A stretch of 5,028 bases of DNA from Chitinophagaceae bacterium (GTDB lineage: Bacteria; Bacteroidota; Bacteroidia; Chitinophagales; Chitinophagaceae): the NCBI GenBank assembly GCA_003151295.1, contig PLXD01000363.1, positions 6,762 through 11,789 of the forward strand, given 5' to 3'. The notes beneath the pieces were generated by a model. That model was given only the letters and a program-made list of their open reading frames with translations. It was not told the DNA's origin and searched no databases. Of this stretch, positions 1 through 5,028 are shown one piece after another. The position numbers and the translations under genes are program-made. Position 1 is the stretch's first letter. Each line of letters opens with the position of its first letter.

Positions 1-295
1 GATATTCCTGTTCCGCAGTATTCGCATCTTCCGGAAATGCCCGTTTGCCTTCGGTGCATTCCTGGCGTTGGGTTTGAGTTTTACCCTGGTCATTCAGGCT
101 TTGGCGAATATGGCGGTGAATGTGAATCTTTTCCCGGTGACAGGAGTGACCCTTCCACTGGTAAGTATGGGGGGCAGCTCTTTCCTGTTCACCTGCCTGG
201 CAATCGGGATCATATTAAGCGTAGCCAGGAATGTAGAACAGACGGAAGGCCGGGAACCTTTAGCAGCATCAGAGCCTTTGGAAACATCGGACTGA
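1..295 (+). CDS. ftsW: FtsW, septal peptidoglycan glycosyltransferase (C-terminal part, 5' end outside window)
   Basis: The frame is open from base 2 and gives 97 residues up to TGA at 293-295; the N-terminal three quarters lie off the left edge. FtsW belongs to the SEDS family (FtsW/RodA/SpoVE), polytopic inner-membrane enzymes that polymerise lipid II into glycan strands at the septum with a partner class B PBP. The visible part carries the SEDS C-terminal signature: 'QALANMAVNVNLFPVTGVTL' at residues 32-51, then 'PLVSMGGSSF' at 52-61. Two hydrophobic segments (about residues 14-39 and 58-75) fit the last two membrane helices. A polar tail of about 22 residues (NVEQTEGREPLAASEPLETSD) should lie in the cytoplasm. 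Its place directly before murG and murC matches the dcw cluster and separates it from rodA, which usually sits with mreB/mrdA genes. Assignment as FtsW rather than RodA rests mostly on this context. Confidence 0.93.
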   Translation, partial: IFLFRSIRIFRKCPFAFGAFLALGLSFTLVIQALANMAVNVNLFPVTGVTLPLVSMGGSSFLFTCLAIGIILSVARNVEQTEGREPLAASEPLETSD

Positions 296-310
296 AAATC
301 CGGCCGAAAC

Positions 311-344
311 AGTGCAGCCGGAAGAAAAGTGCAGCCGGAAGAAC
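311..344. repeat. 17-bp tandem duplication in the ftsW-murG spacer
   Basis: The 16-base string AGTGCAGCCGGAAGAA occurs at 311-326 and again at 328-343, one base apart, so the period is 17 and the two units differ only at the last base (A at 327, C at 344). The CCGG core also recurs at 300 and 353, giving CCGG at 300, 318, 335 and 353 (spacing 18, 17, 18), so the outer units may be decayed copies. The repeat lies after the ftsW stop and before the chosen murG ATG. Because 17 is not a multiple of three, gain or loss of one unit shifts the frame between the ftsW stop and murG. The exact pair is directly visible; the four-unit array is a weaker reading. Confidence 0.85.
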
Positions 345-358
345 AGGAACAACCGGAT

Positions 359-365
359 AGAGGGG
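359..365 (+). promoter_or_regulatory. possible ribosome binding site for murG
   Basis: AGAGGGG at 359-365 contains GAGG (360-363) and ends 8 bases before the ATG at 374. It is the only purine-rich, SD-like string suitably placed before any of the three candidate murG starts (GTG 329, ATG 374, ATG 410), and is the main reason for choosing 374. Bacteroidota often translate without a strong Shine-Dalgarno sequence, so this is modest evidence. Confidence 0.35.
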
Positions 366-373
366 CGAAGAAA

Positions 374-1567
374 ATGGGAGTAGAAGAAGAAAATGATAGA
401 ACATCGAAAATGAGCGAGCAGACCACCAAAAGCAGGGAGACACAAGCCTCCGCCTCCATCCGGAGCGGGCGGGGGGAGGCGGTAATCATCGCAGGGGGCG
501 GTACCGGCGGTCATATTTTCCCGGCCATCGCCATCGCCAATGCTTTGAAGGAGCAGTCACCGGGCATTGATCTGCTCTTCGTAGGGGCAAAAGGAAAGAT
601 GGAAATGGAAAAAGTGCCGCAGGCGGGCTACCCGATCGAAGGCATCGATATAGCCGGATTCAACAGGAGTTCTTTGATAAAAAATATCTCATTGCCTTTC
701 AAATTGCTAAAGAGCTTTTTGCAAGTGAGGGGTATCCTGCAACGATTTCGTCCCGATGCAGTGATAGGGGTCGGCGGTTATTCGAGCTTTCCTGTATTGC
801 GCTATGCACAGGCCAAAGGCATTCCGACATTCATCCATGAGTCGAACTCTTTTGCGGGGAAGTCGAATCGTCTGCTGGGCCGGAAGGCGGTGAAAGTCTT
901 TGTAGCAGGGGAAGGAATGGGCAAATTCTTCCCCCCGGAAAAGATCCTCGTCACCGGTAATCCCGTTCGTGGCAATATCGTCCACAGCGTGATCGGGAGA
1001 ACGGAAGCGATCCATTCCTTCGGATTGGATCCGGCGACTATAACGGTTCTTTCAACCGGCGGCAGCCTGGGAGCAAAAGGCATTAACGAGGCCATCGCGG
1101 AGCATATCGATGAGTTTGAACAGAAGGGTATCCAACTTATCTGGCAGACAGGCAAGCCCTATGCGGCAACTGCTAAGATCCTTTGCGCAGGTAAAAAGAA
1201 TGTCTGGACCGGCGATTTCATCACGAAGATGGAAAATGCTTTTGCGGCGGCCGATATCGTGATTTCCCGGTCCGGAGCTATGTCGATCGCTGAATTATGT
1301 GTGGTCAAAAAACCGGTTGTGTTCGTACCCTTTCCTTTTGCGGCGGAAGAGCACCAGACCGTTAATGCGCGACACCTGGTAGAGAGGAACGCCGCCTGGA
1401 TGATAAAGGACAGCGAGGCGCGCGAGAAACTGGTGAGCGCGGTCATCGGCCTGGCAAAGGACAAGGACAAACAAAATGAATTAAAAGAGAATATAGGGAG
1501 GCTGGCTATTACCAATGCGGATAGCGTGATTGCCGCATCTGTACTCGGGTTTCTGAATAAAAGATAA
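374..1567 (+). CDS. murG: MurG, UDP-GlcNAc:lipid I N-acetylglucosaminyltransferase
   Basis: MurG (GT28 family, GT-B fold) transfers GlcNAc from UDP-GlcNAc to lipid I, making lipid II at the cytoplasmic face of the inner membrane. From the ATG at 374 the protein has 397 residues. Family motifs in order: first glycine-rich loop GGGTGGH at 41-47 (with the conserved His47) followed by 'IFPAIAIANAL'; GVGGY loop at 132-136; 'HESNSFAGKSNRLL' from 155; GNPVR at 195-199; start of the UDP-GlcNAc domain with GGSLGA at 229-234; WQTGK at 257-261; RSGA at 299-302 with the donor-binding Glu at 307; and 'PFPFAAEEHQTVNA' at 319-332, whose Gln328 and Asn331 match the sugar-binding Q..NA motif. The domains look intact. 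The start is uncertain: MurG normally begins about 5-12 residues before the first glycine loop, but here the nearest ATG (410) lies about 28 residues before it, and 374 or GTG 329 give still longer charged, non-conserved extensions. Spacing to ftsW is 78 nt and to murC 48 nt, so cotranscription is likely. Confidence 0.96.
   Translation: MGVEEENDRTSKMSEQTTKSRETQASASIRSGRGEAVIIAGGGTGGHIFPAIAIANALKEQSPGIDLLFVGAKGKMEMEKVPQAGYPIEGIDIAGFNRSSLIKNISLPFKLLKSFLQVRGILQRFRPDAVIGVGGYSSFPVLRYAQAKGIPTFIHESNSFAGKSNRLLGRKAVKVFVAGEGMGKFFPPEKILVTGNPVRGNIVHSVIGRTEAIHSFGLDPATITVLSTGGSLGAKGINEAIAEHIDEFEQKGIQLIWQTGKPYAATAKILCAGKKNVWTGDFITKMENAFAAADIVISRSGAMSIAELCVVKKPVVFVPFPFAAEEHQTVNARHLVERNAAWMIKDSEAREKLVSAVIGLAKDKDKQNELKENIGRLAITNADSVIAASVLGFLNKR
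450..482 (+). other. GC-rich inverted repeat in the 5' coding part of murG
   Basis: CCGCCTCC at 450-457 is perfectly complementary to GGAGGCGG at 475-482, with a 17-nt loop between. The right arm overlaps a purine tract (471-479, six G then AGG) that resembles a strong ribosome binding site, yet no ATG, GTG or TTG follows at a usable distance in the murG frame. The element lies in the non-conserved N-terminal segment of MurG, just before the first glycine-rich loop. A hairpin in the mRNA is plausible, but no function is shown. Confidence 0.4.
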
Positions 1568-1615
1568 ACGCGAAGAAGATAAAAAATTAAGTGACAAATC
1601 TTCTGTAATAATAGA
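1568..1615 (+). other. murG-murC spacer
   Basis: This is a 48-nt A/T-rich gap. It holds a weak inverted repeat (AGAAGAT at 1574-1580 and ATCTTCT at 1598-1604, 17-nt loop) with no T-tract directly after it, so it does not look like an intrinsic terminator. I see no clear Shine-Dalgarno sequence before the murC ATG and no match to the Bacteroidota TAnnTTTG promoter element. Readthrough from murG into murC is the simplest view. Confidence 0.5.
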
Positions 1616-2995
1616 ATGATTGAACTCAAAAACATAAAGAAGATCTATTTCATCGGCATCGGCGGCATCGGTATGAGCGCCCTGGCAAGGTATTTCCGGT
1701 TCCATGGAGCTGTTGTAAGCGGCTACGACAAGACGTCCACCGACCTTACGCGGCAATTGGAGAAGGAAGGTATTCCCATTCATTACCAGGAAGATACCAG
1801 CCTGGCTCCCAAAGATCCGGACCTGGTGGTATTCACGCCCGCCATTCCGAAGGATCACAAGGAATGGCTGTATTATAGGGACCGGGAGATCCCCGTCCTG
1901 AAACGCAGTGATGTCCTGGGGTTGATTACGGCAAGCTCTTTTAATATCTGCGTAGCCGGCACCCATGGTAAGACGACGATCTCCACCATGATCGCCCATA
2001 TCCTGCGTCACAGCGGATATGGATGCAACGCTTTTCTCGGGGGTATTGCGGTGAACTATAACAGCAATTTCTGGAGCGACGAACGAAATGTCTGCGTGGT
2101 GGAAGCGGACGAATATGACAGAAGCTTCCTGAAACTCAATCCGGATATAGCCCTCATCACTGCGATGGATGCAGATCACCTGGATATCTATGGCACCGCC
2201 GAAGCCGTCCAGGAGGCATTCATCGAATTCGCGGGCAAGCTTAAACCGGGGGGGCTCCTGTTGAGCAAATTTGGCCTGGAAAGGAGTGCAGCATTCACTG
2301 CTGAAGGACGGCAGACCTACAGCCTGCAAAACGATAGCGCGGACAACTATTCGCGGTCGATCACGATGCATTATGGAAGTTATGAATTCGATACCCTTCG
2401 GAAAGACTGGATGCTTAGCGGAATCGAGCTCAATATGGGCGGGATGCACAATGTGGAGAATGCTACTGCGGCGATAGCCGTGGCTCACCACCTGGGCATC
2501 GACAATAAAAAAATAAAAGAGGCTGTTGCCACATTCCGGGGCGTGAAGAGAAGATTCGAGTATATCGTTAAAACACCCGGCTGCGTGATGATCGATGATT
2601 ATGCGCATCACCCGGAAGAATTGAAGGCCCTGATCAGCAGCGCCAAAGCACTCTTCCCCGGGATGGACTGTACCGTGATCTTTCAGCCGCACCTGTATTC
2701 CAGGACCCGGGATCTGGCTAATGGGTTTGCCAGGAGCCTGGATCTGGCAGATGAAGTGATCTTATTGCCGATTTACCCAGCCAGGGAACTGCCGATAGAA
2801 GGAGTAAGCAGCGGGATGATCGCGCAACGGATGGAGAAGGGCAAGGCGATCCTGTGTACAAAGGAGGAGTTGTTGCCCTTCATTAAAGAGAGAGTGGGAG
2901 GGAACGAGTACCCGCAGGTACTGATCACTGCCGGAGCCGGGGACATAGACGCCCTCGTGGAACCGTTGAAGAAGATCATTGAAAAGGGTAAATAA
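1616..2995 (+). CDS. murC: MurC, UDP-N-acetylmuramate--L-alanine ligase
   Basis: MurC is the first of the ATP-dependent Mur ligases; it joins L-alanine to UDP-MurNAc in the cytoplasm. The 459-residue product has the usual family length and three domains. The N-terminal Rossmann-like UDP-binding domain opens with GIGGIGMSALAR at 14-25. The central ATPase domain has the P-loop GTHGKTT at 115-121, EADEYDRSF at 163-171 (carbamylated-Lys ligases differ here; MurC has the acidic metal-binding type), DADHLDIYG at 185-193, and the ENATAA block with conserved Asn282. RRFEYI at 312-317 leads to the C-terminal domain, with DDYAHHPEE at 327-335, 'FQPHLYSRTRDL' from 356, YPARE at 387-391 and AGAGDID at 439-445. 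'GVKRRFE' and 'IDDYAHHPEE' favour MurC over MurD, E or F; the related ligase Mpl is less likely because of the dcw context. The ATG at 1616 places the glycine-rich loop at the standard distance from the N-terminus. A run of seven G (2248-2254) lies inside the gene. Confidence 0.97.
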   Translation: MIELKNIKKIYFIGIGGIGMSALARYFRFHGAVVSGYDKTSTDLTRQLEKEGIPIHYQEDTSLAPKDPDLVVFTPAIPKDHKEWLYYRDREIPVLKRSDVLGLITASSFNICVAGTHGKTTISTMIAHILRHSGYGCNAFLGGIAVNYNSNFWSDERNVCVVEADEYDRSFLKLNPDIALITAMDADHLDIYGTAEAVQEAFIEFAGKLKPGGLLLSKFGLERSAAFTAEGRQTYSLQNDSADNYSRSITMHYGSYEFDTLRKDWMLSGIELNMGGMHNVENATAAIAVAHHLGIDNKKIKEAVATFRGVKRRFEYIVKTPGCVMIDDYAHHPEELKALISSAKALFPGMDCTVIFQPHLYSRTRDLANGFARSLDLADEVILLPIYPARELPIEGVSSGMIAQRMEKGKAILCTKEELLPFIKERVGGNEYPQVLITAGAGDIDALVEPLKKIIEKGK

Positions 2996-3087
2996 AAAAT
3001 ATTGTGTACGGGAAATTTTTACCCGGACACCTTGTACCCGTCTGACGGTCAAAACGGGGCCGTTGGGCGGGTAGTAAACTGGACGAA
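2996..3087 (+). other. murC-ftsQ spacer with several inverted repeats
   Basis: This 92-nt gap is the longest non-coding stretch in the window. It contains an imperfect hairpin: 3004-3012 pairs with 3022-3030 (GTGT/ACAC, one A-G mismatch, CGGG/CCCG) around a 9-nt A/T loop. Downstream, TACCCG occurs twice (3020-3025 and 3035-3040), and either copy can pair with CGGGTA at 3068-3073. CCCGT (3037-3041) can pair with ACGGG (3054-3058), and AACGG/CCGTT (3053-3057, 3060-3064) form a near-palindrome. No T-tract follows any stem, so an intrinsic terminator is not supported. No TAnnTTTG element is seen. ddl and murB, which sit between murC and ftsQ in many Proteobacteria and Gram-positives, are absent. 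Confidence 0.5.
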
Positions 3088-4107
3088 ATGAGGAGCAATA
3101 TCGGGAAAATATTATTTGTTACGTTATGGTGCATAGCAGGCTCCGGCGTCATGGTATTGCTCGTAGCCGCCATCAAAAGCAGGAATAGCAAAACCTGTAC
3201 AGGATTGAAGATAGCGATCAGCAGCTCCTCAGAACAGCCTTACATCGACAAAAAAGAAGTGCTGAACCTGCTTACGGCCAGGGGCTCCGGAAAATTGCAG
3301 GGTAAAGCGATCATGGGATTCGATCTGCGGGGGATGGAAGCTGCCCTGAAAAAAAATATTTGGATCAGCGATGCTCAATTGTTCTTTGATAATAACCAGG
3401 TATTACGGTTCAACGTGATCGAAAGAAAACCGGTCGCCAGGATCTTTACGAAGCAGGGAACGAGCTTTTATATAGAAAGTAGTGGTGTGCAGATACCCCT
3501 CTCCGATAAGTTCCCGGCAAGGCTGCCCTTATTCACCGGTTACCCGGATGCTGCTATCAGGATGCATGGACCGGATAGCGCCCTGACCTGCCAGATCAGG
3601 CAACTGAGCGGCTATATTCTCAGTCAGCCTTTTTGGATGTCGCAACTGGCTCAGATAGACATTACGGCCGTCCGGACATTTGAAATGGTGCCGGTCGTGG
3701 GAAATCACCTGATTATATTCGGAGACGGTAACGATTATGAACAGAAATTTCACCGGCTATTCATTTTTTATAAGGAAGTATTGAGTAAGACGGGCTTTGA
3801 CAAGTATTCAAAAATCGATGTGCAATATGACGGGCAGGTCATCGGCACGAAAAAAGGGGGAATGATAAGCCGTTTCGACTCGCTGCAGGCGATCAAAAAT
3901 ATCCGGCAGCTTATAAACTCGGCCCAACAATTGCAAGCTGACACGGTCAGCCGGTCAGATACGCGGCCACTGGAGCGCAGCACGATGACAGAGCAGACGC
4001 TGACCAATTATGACCTGGTCACGGAAAATGACAGTGCCCGTCATTCCTCACCCGTGAAGCCTTCGCCAAAAATGAAGAAACAACTAAATAAAAATAAACT
4101 ATACTAA
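3088..4107 (+). CDS. ftsQ: FtsQ, divisome scaffold protein (POTRA/FtsQ type)
   Basis: FtsQ is a bitopic inner-membrane protein that links early cytoplasmic division proteins to the late periplasmic complex (FtsB/FtsL, then FtsW/FtsI). The 339-residue product has a very short N-terminus (MRSNIGK) and one hydrophobic segment at about 8-29, followed by basic residues, as expected for a signal anchor. A POTRA-like region spans roughly 38-113 (KIAISSSSEQPYIDKKEVLNL onward, ending NVIERKPVARIF). The FtsQ domain follows to about 255, with 'FYIESSGVQIPLSDKFPARL' at 127-146 and 'YEQKFHRLFIFYKEVL' then 'KIDVQYDGQVIGTKK' near its end. Residues about 284-339 are a Ser/Thr-rich, low-complexity tail ending in a basic KMKKQLNKNKLY. 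The overall likeness is to Bacteroidota FtsQ; E. coli-type FtsQ is shorter (276 aa) and lacks such a tail. The start is fixed by an in-frame TGA at 3043-3045 with no other start codon between it and the ATG. Position between murC and ftsA supports the call. A run of eight A lies at 3349-3356. Confidence 0.92.
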   Translation: MRSNIGKILFVTLWCIAGSGVMVLLVAAIKSRNSKTCTGLKIAISSSSEQPYIDKKEVLNLLTARGSGKLQGKAIMGFDLRGMEAALKKNIWISDAQLFFDNNQVLRFNVIERKPVARIFTKQGTSFYIESSGVQIPLSDKFPARLPLFTGYPDAAIRMHGPDSALTCQIRQLSGYILSQPFWMSQLAQIDITAVRTFEMVPVVGNHLIIFGDGNDYEQKFHRLFIFYKEVLSKTGFDKYSKIDVQYDGQVIGTKKGGMISRFDSLQAIKNIRQLINSAQQLQADTVSRSDTRPLERSTMTEQTLTNYDLVTENDSARHSSPVKPSPKMKKQLNKNKLY

Positions 4108-4111
4108 ACTT

Positions 4112-5028
4112 ATGAATCACGAACAACCAATCATCGTCGGTCTCGATATCGGCACCACCAAGATTGCTGCCATAGCGGGCCGTAAAAACGAATATGGCAA
4201 GTTGGAGATACTGGGGTTCGGACGTGCCAATTCCAATGGTGTCAAGCACGGCCAGGTGCTTAATATAGATGAGACCATAAAAGCCATCCGGATGGCCCTG
4301 GATAATTGCTATGCTTCCAATCCCAACCTGGAGATCAGCGAAGTTTATGTGGGAATTGCCGGCCATCATATTAAAAGCCTGCAGACACGCGGGGATATCG
4401 TGCGTCAGCAGACGGACGACGAGATCACCCAACGAGAGATAGACCAGCTCATCGCCGACCAGTATAAGACATACATTCCTGCGGGAGATCAGATCATCGA
4501 TGTCATACCCCAGGAGTTCACCGTGGATAATTTCCAGAATATTCCTAACCCGATCGGCTATGGCGGCGTCAAGGTAGGCGCAAATTTTCATATCATCACC
4601 GGTGATAAGAATGCCATCCGGAATATTAACCGTGCCGTAGAAAAAAGCGGATTGCTCACCAAAGACCTGGTACTGCAACCCCTGGCTTCAGCGGCCTCCG
4701 TCATGGGACAGGAAGACCTGGAAGCCGTGGTCGCCATCGTAGATATTGGAGGGGGTACTACCGATCTGGCCGTTTTCTATGAAGGGATCCTTAAACATAC
4801 GGCTGTCATCCCATTTGGCGGAGAGAACATCACCAACGATATTAAGACAGGGCTGGGTGTATTGAAAACACAGGCCGAGCAGATGAAAGTGCAGTTCGGC
4901 TCCGCACTGTCAAATGAGGCCAAAGCCAATGCATTCATCACCATTCCGGGCCTGCGTGGGATGCCTGCCAAGGAGATCAGCGTAAAGAATCTTGCCAATA
5001 TCATCCAGGCGCGTATGAGCGAGATCAT
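4112..5028 (+). CDS. ftsA: FtsA, actin-like cell division protein (N-terminal part, 3' end outside window)
   Basis: The frame opens at ATG 4112, four bases after the ftsQ stop, and stays open for 305 codons to the window edge. FtsA is an actin-family ATP-binding protein that anchors FtsZ filaments to the membrane and helps recruit later division proteins. Visible motifs: phosphate-1 loop GLDIGTTK at 10-17; the family-specific 1C (SHS2) subdomain at about 80-165 ('EVYVGIAGHHIKSLQTRGDI' at 77-96, 'GYGGVKVGANFHIITGD' from 149); 'DLVLQPLASAASVM' at 185-198; phosphate-2 loop DIGGGTTDLAVF at 211-222; and 'IPFGGENITNDI' from 233, which leads into 2B. The 1C insertion and GGENITNDI separate it from MreB and DnaK. 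The C-terminal part, including the membrane-targeting amphipathic helix, is missing from the window. The start has an A/T-rich leader (AACTATACTAAACTT) with no Shine-Dalgarno match. The tight junction implies coexpression with ftsQ, and ftsZ would be expected next. Confidence 0.97.
   Translation, partial: MNHEQPIIVGLDIGTTKIAAIAGRKNEYGKLEILGFGRANSNGVKHGQVLNIDETIKAIRMALDNCYASNPNLEISEVYVGIAGHHIKSLQTRGDIVRQQTDDEITQREIDQLIADQYKTYIPAGDQIIDVIPQEFTVDNFQNIPNPIGYGGVKVGANFHIITGDKNAIRNINRAVEKSGLLTKDLVLQPLASAASVMGQEDLEAVVAIVDIGGGTTDLAVFYEGILKHTAVIPFGGENITNDIKTGLGVLKTQAEQMKVQFGSALSNEAKANAFITIPGLRGMPAKEISVKNLANIIQARMSEI

Noticed and set aside
37..360. A 107-codon + strand open frame overlapping the end of ftsW and the spacer
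   Set aside because: It overlaps the conserved FtsW C-terminus in another frame, has no recognisable motif, and its composition (Gly, Arg, Pro, Ser) is that of an out-of-frame translation.
1574..1604. Inverted repeat between murG and murC as a terminator
   Set aside because: The stem is only 7 bp and A/T-rich, the loop is 17 nt, and no T-tract follows the stem; termination within an essential operon here would also be unexpected.
1481..2692. A 403-codon open frame on the - strand opposite murC
   Set aside because: It lies almost wholly antisense to murC, whose + frame carries every Mur ligase motif. The antisense product shows no recognisable domain and is probably a by-product of codon use.
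3004..3030. Hairpin after murC as an intrinsic terminator
   Set aside because: The stem has a mismatch and the T run is in the loop rather than after the stem, so it lacks the standard terminator layout.
4019..4678. A 219-codon open frame on the - strand opposite the end of ftsQ and the start of ftsA
   Set aside because: It is antisense to clear FtsA motifs and has no family signature or separate leader; a shadow of the coding strand.
1..5028. An undescribed defence, mobile or biosynthetic system
   Set aside because: All long coding frames on the + strand are standard division and cell wall genes in conserved order, with no insertion, integrase, array or foreign-looking segment between them.

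Overview
The window is a piece of a bacterial dcw (division and cell wall) cluster, read entirely on the + strand in the order ftsW (3' end) - murG - murC - ftsQ - ftsA (5' end). The sequence suggests a member of the Bacteroidota, plausibly near Chitinophagaceae. The reasons are the direct murC-ftsQ junction without murB or ddl, the FtsQ type (long single-pass protein with 'NIWISDAQLFFDNN' and 'PVARIFT...SFYIESSG' blocks), the FtsA 'IPFGGENITNDI' block, A/T-rich translation starts with little Shine-Dalgarno sequence, and moderate GC. The family-level placement is inference from protein character only.

Layout: bases 1-295 hold the last 97 codons of ftsW (two membrane helices and a short cytoplasmic tail). 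Bases 296-373 are a short spacer with a 17-bp tandem duplication; this spacer is open in the same frame as both ftsW and murG. murG follows (start taken at 374, ends 1567), then a 48-nt spacer and murC (1616-2995). A 92-nt spacer with several inverted repeats leads to ftsQ (3088-4107). ftsA starts 4 nt after ftsQ at 4112 and runs off the right edge. There is no gene-free stretch above 100 nt, no RNA gene, no mobile element and no CRISPR array.

The genes work together in septal wall synthesis. MurC adds L-alanine to UDP-MurNAc in the cytoplasm, MurG later converts lipid I to lipid II at the inner membrane face, and FtsW polymerises lipid II glycan at the septum. FtsQ is the periplasmic divisome scaffold, and FtsA is the actin-like membrane tether for FtsZ, whose gene would be expected just downstream.

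This is mainly a conserved housekeeping region and I found no convincing new system. The points worth a second look are the unusual ftsW-murG junction (one in-frame TGA, a tandem duplication and a long non-conserved MurG N-terminus), a GC-rich hairpin early in murG, the structured murC-ftsQ spacer, and the low-complexity C-terminal tail of FtsQ.
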